From Heterohyrax brucei (taxonomy: Eukaryota; Chordata; Mammalia; Hyracoidea; Procaviidae): a stretch of DNA of 64,000 bases. The DNA lies in the NCBI GenBank assembly GCA_028571685.1, contig CM053146.1, positions 113,435,431 to 113,499,430 of the forward strand, written 5' to 3'. The translations under genes and the position numbers were made by a program. The stretch's first letter is position 1; the number at the start of each line of letters is the position of its first letter. The notes beneath the pieces were generated by a model. That model was not told the origin of the DNA, did no database searches, and was given only the letters and a program-made list of their open reading frames with translations. Positions 54,144 through 64,000 of this stretch are shown here, in pieces.

Positions 54144-55507
54144 AAATGCAGTCTGAAATACAAGAGAAATTGACAGCTCAGTATGGCCAGCATGAGCCTG
54201 AGGATGAATGGATTGGGTTCAGTCAAACTCAGTTTTGCTCTTGGAGAAGACACTTTGAAGTTGACAGCTTCACATTGTAGAATGATTGGAAGACTTTGAC
54301 ATTCCAGGCAAGTTTATTTAAAAAAAAAAAAATCCTGTGGAAAAAGTGTGTGTATATATAGGCATATATATTTATTCCTATTCAAATCTATCATGGCACT
54401 TTAAGGAGTGCCGACTCCATAAATTCTAACTTTTATCAACAGCACTTCAATAATGTTCAGAAAATAAACTTCACAGGAAAACCTCGGGTGTTCAATTAGT
54501 GTTAAACGTTTTAGGGCAGAAACTGAGATAATGAAATTATGAGGACAATGCCAGCTGAACGTTTTGTGGCTCACAAGAGATTTATGCATACCAATATAAC
54601 CTCAAGCTACGCATATGGCATAATAAAACAGAATGGATTCCTGATGAGAACACAGGGCAGGGAATTTGACTGTACTTGTCTTAATACTAGTTCTTTGTCC
54701 TGACAGACTAAAAATTCTGCATCTTACAATGCTCTCACTACAAATTCAGGCTTTGCTTTCCCCGTACTCCCCACCATTATTACTCAAATAACATTAGAAT
54801 GGAATATAGCTTATTTCCCAGAAGCCTTTCCTCTTTAGTGCAAATTGCATTAGGCTCGTGAAAGGTCCCGTGAGAATTGCTGGGGAGTGGGGAATGAGTG
54901 GGAAAATGTCCGGCCTGTTCCCAATCTCTGTACTAAATAAGAACGAGTGGGCATCCCTGAATTAGTTTTCCAGAATCTTACAGGGCTGCGATGTAAGTAG
55001 AAATCAATGGCAGTATCAGATCGAGGGTATGTCTATACTAGAGGCACCTCGCCCTGCTCGCTGGTCACAGTGTGAGCACACTCTTTTCTAGAGCAGCAGG
55101 AGTCCCTCCTGGAGCACTCTGTGGATCTTTCAGGATTTCTCTCAAGGCTAATTAGGTTGGAGGACTGCTAGGAAAATTGGAAAACCCCTGCAACATTTCT
55201 GGCTATCAGAGCATTCCCTCAGTAGTCGGAAGAAATTAAGGGAGTGAATGCAAAGAGGCTGTCAGTGGGCACGCTTCTCGTATATTTCTCAAGTAATTTA
55301 ACAGAATTCTAAAAAGATCATTTGAAACAATGGGTAGCTTTTGTTTCGAGGGCTCAAGTTTTACTCAGTCAAGGTTAAGTGTTGTGATGATGAGCTGGGA
55401 TGTCACTTTGGTTTCAGACAATGACTCTTGGATTGGAATTACATATTAATGTCAATGATCTGTGGTGGGGGCATACTTCTCTTTTGAATAATTGTTACTA
55501 CATGAGG
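54144..55507. other. Repeat-poor intergenic sequence
   Basis: About 1.3 kb without a recognised repeat apart from an A run at 54320-54332. It is complex sequence of fairly even composition. Candidate conserved noncoding DNA at best. Confidence 0.4.
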
Positions 55508-55662
55508 TGAGGAGCTCTGGTGACACAGAACTCTAGACGACAATCGAAAGGTTGGCAGTTTGAATCTACCAGCCACTTCTTGGAAACCATATAAGGCAGT
55601 TCTACTCTGTCCTATAGGGTCACTATGAGTTGGCCTCCACTCACTGGCACTGGATATGTGAG
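55508..55662 (+). mobile_element. AfroSINE, short subfamily, sense
   Basis: 'gagctctggtgacacagaac', 'ggttggcagtttgaatctac', 'cagttctactctgtcctata' and 'gggtcactatgagttggcc' give the full order. Confidence 0.92.
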
Positions 55663-55824
55663 GTGAAGAATATTTTCTTACGTTGGAGAGTTTGTTTAAA
55701 TGGTAGTACATTAATCCAGTACAAGCTTGTTCAGGAGGAGAAGAATTAAAATTATTGCACACTGGTTCTCTGAAATTCTATATGGAAGGAGTGGGGTATA
55801 ACAGGATTTTCACTCATGGTGAAG

Positions 55825-56022
55825 GAGTCCTGGTAGTGCAGTGGTTAAGCACTGGGCTGCTAACTGAAGGATCAATGGTTTGAACCTACCGGCTGCTTCA
55901 AGGGAGAAAGGAATGAGTCTGCTTCTGTAAAGACAACCACCTTGGAAGCCCTATGCAGCAGTTCTGCTGTGTCCTATAGTTTATTACGAGTTGGGATTGA
56001 CTTGATAACAACAAGTTTGGTT
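55825..56022 (+). mobile_element. AfroSINE, long subfamily, sense
   Basis: 'gagtcctggtagtgcagtgg' with intact box A 'tagtgcagtggttaag', box B in 'caatggtttgaacctacc', and the long-type insert 'gagtctgcttctgtaaagac'. Confidence 0.92.
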
Positions 56023-56128
56023 TTTGATTCTTTGGAGTCATGGAGATCTTAGCCTGGATTTGGTCCTACCACTTGATCCAGTACGGCTTTTTTATTTTCT
56101 TATTTCAGTGAGCTTCAGTATTCATCTC

Positions 56129-56584
56129 TGTTTTAGCTACCTGGTACTGCTCTATGGAAAAGACCAGGAGCAGATGGTTTCATGAAAAGAAACTTTATTG
56201 TCACAGTCCAATAAGACACAAATCTGTTTATAAGTTACAAATCCATTCAATAAGAGAAATTATCATAGTCCAATAGGCTGAGGCCAAATTCAGTGAGAAC
56301 ATCTTGGCCAAGGAAACTCACGTCCAAAGGATGTGCTCTGCTCAAGGGGCTGTCTTCTTGGTGGTATGAGGTTCACGATTTACTCTGCTCACTTCTCTCC
56401 CTTATATTCCACAAACCAGTATCTTGAGTCCTGGCTCACCAACAAAACTGCTTCCCATTTTCCCGCATCAGTATCACAGAGGCAAGATTCACAACACATG
56501 GGAGGAATTGTACCATATTGGGATGCATAGCTGAGTCACATCAACACACACATTTTGGGGGGGGACACAATGCAATCCATGACA
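56129..56584 (-). mobile_element. Solo LTR, MaLR-like, antisense
   Basis: Starts 'tgttttagctacctggtact' and ends 'gcaatccatgaca'. Flanking pentamers ATCTC and ACCTC match at four of five. Same family as 18571, 32438 and 52183, with an internal deletion. Confidence 0.82.
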
Positions 56585-56700
56585 ACCTCTATAAAATGGG
56601 TATGATGCTTGTTTCAAAGGGCTGTTGTAAGAATTAAATAATGTATGATTTTTTTTCTCACGGTGCTATGCACGTATTAAAAGCTCAATAAATGACATCT
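56585..56700 (+). repeat. MIR SINE 3' part, sense
   Basis: 'ctataaaatgggtatgatgc', 'gggctgttgtaagaattaaa' and 'gtattaaaagctcaataaat' are the MIR 3' motifs in order. Confidence 0.8.
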
Positions 56701-56952
56701 TATTTTATGCAACTTAGTTGAAAGGGTAATAATCTCTTAGAACCAGTTGCTGACAATTGCTTTCGGTGATATACGTGTTAGAAAAGTGTTTCACTCTCCT
56801 TTGAAAGTGATAGTGGTGAACCTTTCATTAGCTCTGATGGGCTGTTTTTCTTCTGAGTAAAGATGCACCCAGGATCCCAGTTTCAGTGTCAAGCTAAGAG
56901 GAGAGGCCTAATAACAAATCTGAAAAGAATTTCAAGGGACCTTTCTGCTTCC
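56701..56952. other. Intergenic, nothing recognised
   Basis: No feature seen. Confidence 0.4.
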
Positions 56953-57112
56953 AGAGCCCTGGTAGCACAGTGTTTAAGAGCTCAGGCTGCTAACTGAAAG
57001 GTCTGCAGTTTGAATCCACCAGCCACTCCTTGAAGACTCCTAATGGGGGAGTTCTACTCCATCCCACAGGGTTACTGTGAGTTGGAACTGACTCTATGGC
57101 AACAGGCTGTTA
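56953..57112 (+). mobile_element. AfroSINE, short subfamily, sense
   Basis: 'agagccctggtagcacagtg', 'ggtctgcagtttgaatccac' and 'gttactgtgagttggaactg' give the full order with intact box A and box B. Confidence 0.95.
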
Positions 57113-57142
57113 TTGTATTCTGCTCCTAGAAATATAAAAATC

Positions 57143-57275
57143 AGGACTAGTGGCTACCATTTATGGAGCTCTTGCTCTATGCTAGACAGCCTAAGTGCTT
57201 TATTTAAAGCTCACTTAAGCTTTGCAACAGTGCAGTGAGAAACTGAGGCAAAGGGATGTTAGCAAGGCAGGTCAT
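57143..57275 (-). repeat. MIR SINE, antisense
   Basis: 'ggagctcttgctctatgcta', 'ctaagtgctttatttaaagc' and 'gagaaactgaggcaaaggga' follow antisense MIR. Confidence 0.75.
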
Positions 57276-57477
57276 GGAAAATTTTCAAATTCAGGCCAAA
57301 ATAAGAGCAAAATCCATTCTCTTAGTTATGCTGTAATACAGTCTTGTAGCAATCTAGCATGGATAGCGTTTCATTCCCTTTTGAAATTTCTTTAAGGATG
57401 AAGGACACAGCTCCAGTGTTCAGTCATCTTTATAACCGAGAAGTCTTTCTTGTTTCCTCTCCACATAGTTCACTCGG

Positions 57478-57645
57478 AAACTCTGGTGCCGTAGTGGTTG
57501 AGTGCTACAGCTGCAAATCAGAAAGTCGGCAGTTCTAATCCACTAGGTGCTCCTTGGGAACTCTTATGAGGCAGTTCTACTCCGTCTATATATAGGGCTT
57601 CTCTGAGTCAGAACCAACTCCATGGCAATGAGTTTGGTTTTGGTT
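57478..57645 (+). mobile_element. AfroSINE, short subfamily, sense
   Basis: 'aaactctggtgccgtagtgg', 'agtcggcagttctaatccac', 'gaggcagttctactccgtc' and 'gagtcagaaccaactccatg', ending in 'tttggttttggttttt'. Confidence 0.93.
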
Positions 57646-57659
57646 TTTCTATAGTTCTG

Positions 57660-57825
57660 TTGAAGCTCTGGTGGCTTAGAAATTAAGAGCTCAGGCTGCT
57701 AACGAAAAAGTTGGCAGTTTGAATCCACCGGTTGTCCTTGCAAACCATATGGCGCAGTTCCACTCTGTCCTCTAGGGCTGCCAAGAGTCACAGTCATCTC
57801 AGCAGGAATGGGTTTGGTGTAGATT
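57660..57825 (+). mobile_element. AfroSINE, short subfamily, sense
   Basis: 'gaagctctggtggcttagaa', 'gttggcagtttgaatccacc' and 'cagttccactctgtcctcta'. It lies 15 bp after the previous SINE in the same orientation. The minus frame over it is a shadow. Confidence 0.92.
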
Positions 57826-58089
57826 TGGATAGTTTGTGCTGATTGGTAGGCTACTAAGTCTGAACAGGGAAAACTTGGTGTGCTCCTGATCAAAACAACT
57901 ATTTTAAGTGAAGCTTAAGTGACCTCTTAGCTTTCTTTCCTATCAGTGTAATTATCCCCAATCCTTCAGTTTTTCCCACGGTTAATCCCTCCCTGTATTA
58001 GAGTATTTCTACCATCCCTCCACATAGCACAATCCGGAGAGACCAATCTGGATGTTCTACTTCAGTAGCAGCCCACTGCTTTAGGTTGG
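57826..58089. other. Intergenic, nothing recognised
   Basis: No feature seen. Confidence 0.4.
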
Positions 58090-58450
58090 ATTCCCCAGAT
58101 GCAGATCCTGAGGCATTTGTACAGAAGTGAATTATTAGGAAGAGTTCCCAGGAGCAAAGGTTTGGTGGGGGGGTTGGGGGGAGGATGGCCGGAGGGAGGA
58201 TAGGAAGGTGGAATCTGGAAGAGGAGGCCAAACAAGGATATTGAAGATCCATGAGGGTAATTTTATTTCAATCCAGCAGGGGGAGCTCTGGAGCCAACTT
58301 AGGCCATACCTTGAGTGCCCTCTTCAGGGACCAAGGAGCTGGCTTTTTAAATCTCCAGACCAATCACTGGTTAAGAGATTCCCTTCCTGGGACTTAAATT
58401 CTCGGGCACTTAGAGTTGTCCCCGGGCACACAGCAGGTTCCTGAGACAAA
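58090..58450 (+). repeat. Ancient interspersed repeat, family uncertain
   Basis: 'agtgaattattaggaagagt', 'ggtaattttatttcaatcc', 'agcagggggagctctgga' and 'ctccagaccaatcactgg' occur in an order I associate with a dispersed mammalian repeat. It carries the CTCF-like motif at 58273. Confidence 0.4.
58273..58288 (+). promoter_or_regulatory. CTCF-like core motif
   Basis: 'ccagcagggggagctc' matches the consensus core CCASYAGRKGGC at all but the last core position. Binding cannot be judged from sequence alone. Confidence 0.45.
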
Positions 58451-58714
58451 AAGTCGCAGATGCCGACTGTTGGGACCTGGTGTGCTTAAAAATGAGAAAG
58501 AGATCTGAAGAGTTTCAGACCGAACAAAGATAGCCTCCCCATGCTGACCAAGGCTTGGGAGAACAAAAGGCTGTCCCCTCATCTGGACATTTCATGTTGT
58601 GTCAATACTTCCCAGGGTCTCATTTCTTTTCTCTTCCCTGGAGCAAGGAGAGAAAATTCCTTCTCTGCTAGAAAAGGAACAGAGCAGGGCTGAAGATTTG
58701 GGGTTCCGTGGCTG

Positions 58715-58875
58715 AGCAGCTGGGTCTCCTAATCTGGCACTCCGTTGCTGGGTGATCTTGGTCAAGTTCCTTCACCTTCTTAAACCTCAGTGTCTTCATC
58801 GGTTAATTAGGGAGAGAGACCTTACCTCATAGGGTAATTCTAAGATTGGTGAGATAAGGTATGTCAGGCAAACAC
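58715..58875 (+). repeat. MIR SINE, sense
   Basis: 'gtgatcttggtcaagttcct', 'aaacctcagtgtcttcatcg', 'cctcatagggtaattctaag' and 'ggtgagataaggtatg' are MIR core motifs. Confidence 0.85.
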
Positions 58876-58884
58876 CATCAAGCC

Positions 58885-59045
58885 CCAAGCCCCCTACCAT
58901 CAAGTCAGTTCTGACTGACAGCAATGCTATAGGGTTTTCAAGACTGCCACGTCTCTCTCCTGCAGAATGGCGAGTAGTTTCGAACTGCTGACTTTACAGT
59001 AAATAGTCGATCGTTTGTATGTTGTGCCACTGTGGCTGCTTCAAG
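58885..59045 (-). mobile_element. AfroSINE (older subfamily), antisense
   Basis: 'taccatcaagtcagttctg', 'agggttttcaagactgccac', 'ctctctcctgcagaatggc', 'ttcgaactgctgacttta' and 'gtgccactgtgg' follow the antisense order. Confidence 0.8.
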
Positions 59046-61158
59046 CAAGCTCAGGTACATAGTAAATAGCGCCATCATGAGACTTCTTCCACCTTCTCAC
59101 CTTAATATCACAAAAGAGAGCAGGTAAGAGGTTGCCTTTCTATAATCGTCAACCCTATCAAATTAGGAAATACATTTCTAGGAGGTAGCTTCTGGGTTTC
59201 TGTGTCAGAAACACATTCCCTTCACAGAAACAAAAAGTAACTACTGGGTATACACATGTCATTTGAAACACTTTTTTTTTTTATCTTGAATTGTGCCAAG
59301 ATCGATCATCAAGCACAGCATCAAAAGCCTTTCCAAAAGGTTGTCTGCATTTCTCAGTGTCACAGAATGATTCCAGTTGCAAACCAGCAAGTTCTGCATC
59401 TGGGGGCTGCAGAGACCTACAGAGTCCTGTCCTTAGGTATGCAGCTGCTGCTACCACATGCCGGGGCCCCCAATAACGGAGGGCTGTGCTCTTGTCCTCA
59501 AGCCAGGAGCTGAGTTTTCCTTTCCTTGATAGAGCACAGCTGTCAAGGCTGCTCACGAAGTGTTTCCTAATTTGAAAATAACAGCATGACCCTGTAATTG
59601 TTAGTAGCCTTATCAGCTAGCAATGTGTAGGGAAAACACAAATGAAAACGTTTCTTTGCAAGAGCTGGCCATGTTTAAATGCTAGAAGAAGAGGGTTTCT
59701 ACAGGCGAGACCTGGTTTCAGTGACCGATGTCCACTAGTTCAAATCTTGACCAGGGGATCCATAGGCCCAATTTTGAAAAAATCTAAAATGCATCCTAAA
59801 TTCCAAGGTGTTCTTTCTGGAATAGATAGGAGGAATTTGCAAGTCACATCTCTTCCTGGTCAAAAGTATTTGAGGTTAGAAGATGTTCACTGCTATCTTT
59901 ACTTTTTGTACAATAAACTCCTAATCCTGCTCTTTGTATAATCCTGGACTTTGTTACAATGCAGTGCTCTCCCACTCACACATGTGCATGCACACACATA
60001 CAAACCTCCCTCTCTTTTCCCTTTTCACATTCATTTTGCCCCTTTGTTTTACACGCAGGTCTCCCTAGATGTTTATCATATAAGCACATGCATGTGTGTG
60101 AGCAAGTCTGGCGAAGCAATCCGTGTTCTATTACTCCCTCTGAGTAGGGTAATCAGAATAGCCCCGTGCTCTCATCTCAAGAGTTGCCAAAAATTGTGTT
60201 CATTTATGGTTCACTGTGGGGTCTCGAAGCTTCCTCACTGTGCGCATGTTCCCTTCACTGATGCTAATGAAAGTTATGCAGGCATGTAATAGGGAGGAGA
60301 GAGTTCTGGGGATGCTCTTTCCCACATATAGATTGAGAGGCTGGACCGAAAAACAAAGTATCGCTTTCTTGTTTATTTTTATCACACCAGTTTTTATTAA
60401 CCAGCTCTCGTATGATGAGGTCCAGGCCTGTCACCGGCCTGATTACGCTGATGTAGAACATATGTGACTAGTCTCGACGTTCTGATCCGCACACCCAGCC
60501 TGGGAAAGCTGGTGTGCAGGCAAGGCTTTGCATACAGTGGATGCGGAACTGCAACTATCAGTTTTCGATTCTTCAGTTACACTGGGATTTGCTCTACCAC
60601 TGATGAGGATTAAAAGAGACTTTTGCCTGGAAAACTGTAAAGGTCTCTATAAGTCCTCAAAAAATCTCTTGGATTTCCACAATCCCACAGAGGAACTATT
60701 TCCAAAGTTCCATTAATCGAACTTTCCCTTTGAGTTTTTTTTCTTTTCTTTTCACAATAACAACAAAACAGTTAAGGCGACTCTCATACCAGCCAGACTT
60801 TTTGTAGTAGAAAATTTGATCCTCAAGGTGGTCTCAAGGGTAGAGATTATTACCTATTTCAACCAATTAAAGAACATCAATAACATCTTGATTCACCTCT
60901 AAGGTCCCTAAACACACACCTCCTGTAATTCTATTGTTTTTCAAGCTACTAAAGACATTTTGTATATTGCTTTTCAATGGAGACCCTTAAACAATTACAT
61001 GTAATATGGAAAGAGATCCTTTCATAGTCAGGTGGGAGTTATTTGTACTTCCGTTTCAATGTATGATTAAAGACATTGTGTTGCAATAAGGTAATCTTGG
61101 AGAACACCCTGGGGGAAACTATAGCTGATGGATTCGTTACTTTAGACTTGGGAAATGG
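59046..61158. other. Repeat-poor intergenic sequence
   Basis: About 2.1 kb without a recognised repeat. Frames at 59281-59556 (minus), 59642-59941 and 59951-60289 (plus) overlap frames on the other strand and show no domain. An interrupted CA tract lies at 59977-60001. Confidence 0.45.
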
Positions 61159-61527
61159 ATGCAGCTGCTTGCCCAAACTCAACGAAGGGAAAAGCGAAAA
61201 CTGGTAGTGTGGTCACTTAGGCAGTTCCAGAATTCCTTGGCAAGACCTGCAGTTGTAACTGAGCTGGCTTTGGACACCGCTGGTGCAGCTGCTTTGGTAG
61301 GAAATAACCGAGGCAAACACCTAGAGAGGGATGTAGGTAAGGAGCTGAAGCAACCCATAGCCAGAACAGATACAAATACTAGTAATGAAGACTGTTACTC
61401 CCACAAAAGTGAACCTATAATTGGTCTTAGCAATAGACGGGATACAGCAGCTATTTGTACCAGAGTGATCTCAAGAAAAATATCTTGCCCTGACCTTAAA
61501 TACATTTCTACAGGATCATTGTCTTAA
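61159..61527 (+). other. 122-codon open frame in repeat-free DNA, unknown
   Basis: The longest ATG-started open frame here that avoids recognised repeats. Its composition is mixed and globular-looking, with basic and polar residues (QRREKRKLVVW near the start, KEPIARTD-like KQPIARTD in the middle). No signal peptide, transmembrane segment or family motif is visible. A consensus splice donor 'gtaaggag' begins at 61337 inside the frame. No Kozak strength beyond 'gaaatggatgc'. Most likely chance; a coding or lncRNA exon cannot be excluded. Confidence 0.15.
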
Positions 61528-61557
61528 ATATCTGCACAGCATTTCAGTATAAAACCA

Positions 61558-61712
61558 GAACTCCAAACTTGCTACCATTGAGTCAATTCTGACTCATGGT
61601 GACCGTGTAGAGAGAGTAGACCTGCCCTACAGAGGCTCCAAAGAGTGCCTAGGCAGATTAGAACCGCCAATCTTATAGTCACCAGCCATAGTGCTAAACT
61701 GCTTCCTTGCCG
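61558..61712 (-). mobile_element. AfroSINE, antisense
   Basis: 'accattgagtcaattctgac', 'gtagagagagtagacctgcc', 'gattagaaccgccaatctta' and 'agccatagtgctaaact' give the antisense order. Confidence 0.88.
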
Positions 61713-61914
61713 TTCCTGTTTCTTTGATATCTGGGCTATCTTCTTACTTGGACTTTACTATCTTTGCACATACGTTAAAAAAAGGAGGTGAAAACAGCCC
61801 CAGGAAGAACAAGCACTGGTATCATTCCAGTCTAGGGCCCACGGAGGCTAGAGGCGCTGAATGAGCGGTGTATGTACTAACAGTGCTGCGAACATTCGCT
61901 GAGGGTTTATGCTG

Positions 61915-62095
61915 TCCAGGGGAGTTCCTGGGTGGTGCAAACGGTTCAGGGTTTGACTATTAACCAAAAAAGCTGGTGGTTCAAACTCAACCAGCGACCC
62001 TTTGAAAGAAAGGCCTAGTGATGTGTTTCTCAAAGTCACAGCCTTGACAATCCTATGGACAACTCATCTGGTTTGGGGTTTGGTTTACTTTGTAC
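61915..62095 (+). mobile_element. AfroSINE (older subfamily), sense
   Basis: 'gagttcctgggtggtgcaaa', 'gctggtggttcaaactcaac', 'gaaaggcctagtgatgtg' and 'gtcacagccttgacaatcct' mark the older type. Confidence 0.82.
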
Positions 62096-62180
62096 AGGGC
62101 ATCCTGCTTAGGTGTCTTGCATAAGCTTATTTAATTCTTAAACTAACCATAAAAAGGGGGAACTATTAATATTACCTGTT
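62096..62180 (-). repeat. MIR SINE fragment, antisense
   Basis: 'cataagcttatttaattctt' and 'gggggaactattaatatta' resemble antisense MIR. Confidence 0.5.
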
Positions 62181-62225
62181 TTTTTTCCTTTCTTTCTTCT
62201 TTTTTTTAATCCCACCTGTGAAAAC

Positions 62226-62400
62226 TGAGGAAACTCTGGTAGCATGGTTGTTAAGCGCTACAATGGCTAATTGGCAGCTCAAATTTACCAGGAGTTCTTT
62301 GAAACCCTATGGGGCAGTTCTACTCTGTCCTATAGGGTTGCTATGAGTCAGAATTGACTTGATGGCACTGGGATTGGTTTCTTGGGTTTTGGTGGAAACA
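62226..62400 (+). mobile_element. AfroSINE, short subfamily, sense
   Basis: 'gaaactctggtagcatggtt', 'aaaccctatggggcagttct', 'ctatagggttgctatgagtc' and 'agaattgacttgatggcact' show near-consensus body and tail. Confidence 0.95.
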
Positions 62401-62454
62401 GGATTTGAAAAGACAAAGAATTTATCCAAGGTTGCATTTCTAGTAACTGGTACA

Positions 62455-62595
62455 GCTGGAGACCGTGGTGGCACAGTGCTACGGCAGTTCAAATCCACCA
62501 TGCACTCCTTGGAAACTATGGGATAGAGTCCTATAGCGTTGCTGTGAGTTGGAGTCTATTTGATAGGAATGGGATTTGTTTTTTTGGTGTAGGTG
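62455..62595 (+). mobile_element. AfroSINE, short subfamily, sense, internal deletion
   Basis: 'ggagaccgtggtggcacagt' is joined to 'acggcagttcaaatccacc', missing about 25 bp between box A and box B. The body and tail follow. Confidence 0.9.
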
Positions 62596-63184
62596 GCATT
62601 CAAATTCCAGGCAGTTTGATTTTAGGACCTTTCTTTTTATTGTTTTGTTGTAAACCTTCATTGATTCAAAGACAACAGGCACTAAGTAGATAACTTTCTT
62701 TTGAGAAGCATTGAATGTATGTAATGTAGTGCTGGTACAGGTAGAGTGAGAACAAATCACAGTGCTTTGCAAACTAGTGTCAACAGGTAGGGAGGCCTAC
62801 AGCAGGGACAGCTCACCAGTGGCTAAAGTGAGCTTTCAAAAGTATTGATTAGATCAAGTGGTCTTCGTCTTTCAAACACCACAGTGGCCTTTTGTTGTGA
62901 TTGGAGTTGATTCTAAACCCTTTATGGAGTCTTCAGAATCCCACAGGATCTAGTTCCATTCTTCCCTTCTTTCCCGACTCCTATTCCCTCACTCTGGCCT
63001 GTAGTGACACCTGCCTTCTTTTTGGCTCCTCTACCATGTCTGGTCCAGCTAATTTCCATCTCAGGGCTTTTGCATTTGCTGTTTCTTCTGTCTGAAGCCT
63101 CTTCCCTACAATTTTGTACTGCTGACTTCCTTGTCATTCAGGTCCCAGAATTGGGTAGGGGGCAGAAACAAAAAAATACTAAGA
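62596..63184. other. Intergenic, nothing recognised
   Basis: No gene seen. Overlapping frames on both strands at 62901-63192 are mutually exclusive shadows. Confidence 0.4.
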
Positions 63185-63430
63185 TGTATTAGTCAGTATA
63201 GTCTGGGTCATGCTGAGGTAACAGACAGCATCAAAATTTCAGTGACTTAACACAATGAAAAGTTTGTTTCTTATTCATGCTAAGTCTTCTGAGGGTCTGG
63301 CCAGCCCTCCAAGAAGGTGTCTTCTTCCTCAACATGATGGGTCAGCATCCCAGGATGATGTGCAATAGACAACTATATATATTCCAGTTCTTAAATAATT
63401 TGTTCACATGTACTAAGACAAGTGACTTGA
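63185..63430 (+). repeat. Ancient mammalian interspersed repeat
   Basis: 'atgctgaggtaacagaca', 'aatttcagtgacttaacac' and 'gtttgtttcttattcatgct' follow a common mammalian repeat order. Family name not assigned. Confidence 0.4.
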
Positions 63431-64000
63431 TGAGGAGAGAGGAGAACTATAAATCTTGGCAAGTAGTAGTAATGTCTATCAAGCGGGTACAGGTCAAGGA
63501 ATGGCATTGAAAACAAACAATGAGGAAGCGTTTTTCGTGTACGATAGTCTCCAGCACTGGTCAATACTAAGAATGTATTGTGGAAACTGGATTTCCAAAA
63601 TCACAGAAACATAACAGAAACAAAAGCTGCAGCAGAAATCAGGCTGGGTAGCAATCATCATATACACTTCCTCATTATTTCTCACATTTTTGTAGCTAGA
63701 AGTATTAGGGCACGAAGATCTTAAATACTCTGGCCTTAGGATACTGAGTAAGTCAGCCTTCACAATAAGAAGATATTTCAAGCCTCCTGATTTATAAACC
63801 CATTTTGTATCCTTTGGGTTACTGCTCTCAGCTTTCCTCATGGGGTATGTTATGTATAGCAGTAAAACCGAATCTGTCAAACTTCTCAAAAGACCTAGAC
63901 CTTTGTGGCCTCAAAATGGAATTATTTGACTGTTTGCTATCAGCGTCTCCCTTGATCGCCTGGATTGGTAATTCAGGGTACAGTGCATTAGTCAACTAGT
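63431..64000. other. Intergenic, nothing recognised
   Basis: Ends at the window edge. The 131-codon minus frame at 63494-63889 shows no recognised domain and overlaps a plus frame. Confidence 0.4.

Noticed and set aside
63494-63889. 131-codon minus-strand frame
   Set aside because: No recognised motif, overlapped by an open plus frame, and no splice or promoter context.
1-64000. Prokaryotic features: operons, ribosome binding sites, CRISPR arrays, insertion sequences
   Set aside because: SINEs, LINEs, MaLR LTRs and MIR show this is mammalian DNA. No regular spacer-repeat array is present.

Overview
This is nuclear DNA from a mammal. The interspersed repeats point to an afrotherian, most likely an elephant or a close relative. 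About 25 copies of a tRNA-derived SINE carry the opening, box B and tail motifs of AfroSINE. An RTE (BovB-like) LINE family, an L1 family with its own 3' UTR, MIR and MER5A are also present. I recognised these families from memory. The pairwise matches inside the window are direct observations.

No protein-coding gene can be supported. The open reading frames are short and mostly chance or repeat-derived. Two weak non-repetitive coding candidates are listed with low confidence: an exon-like block at 11502-11610 with good splice signals, and an open frame at 61159-61527. The window is best read as intergenic or deep-intronic.

Layout. 0-11 kb: an RTE fragment, an L1 3' end, scattered MIRs and SINEs. 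11-18.5 kb: the candidate exon, MER5A, a SINE and long repeat-poor stretches. 18.5-27 kb: a solo LTR, an L1-type 3' UTR fragment, SINEs, then a complete 2.0-kb LTR-PBS-internal-PPT-LTR element (25079-27077) with a 5-bp target duplication. 28.5 kb: a clean class II (ERVK/IAP-like) solo LTR with a 6-bp duplication. 29-33.5 kb: MaLR-type LTRs interrupted by SINEs, another solo LTR and an L1 3' fragment. 33.6-35.4 kb: a 1.76-kb RTE copy with a recognisable but broken reverse transcriptase on the minus strand. 36-42.3 kb: an L1 with its 5' end, rearranged so that two L1 fragments lie head to tail. 42.5-43.8 kb: a 5'-inverted RTE copy that carries a 160-bp insertion, itself an inverted copy of sequence 0.4 kb downstream. 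44-48 kb: a repeat-poor, TAAT-rich stretch that could be regulatory. 49-51 kb: two copies of a mariner-derived foldback element in opposite orientation, flanking an LTR that holds a SINE. 51.5-64 kb: more LTRs, a dense run of SINEs, a CTCF-like motif and repeat-poor flanks.

The parts relate through parasitism. RTE and AfroSINE share about 35 bp of 3' end, which fits SINE mobilisation by RTE. One LTR family accounts for five insertions with 5-bp duplications. The most unusual structures are the template-switch-like inverted duplication at 43.1-43.8 kb, the foldback mariner family at 49-51 kb and the L1-L1 junction at 38889.
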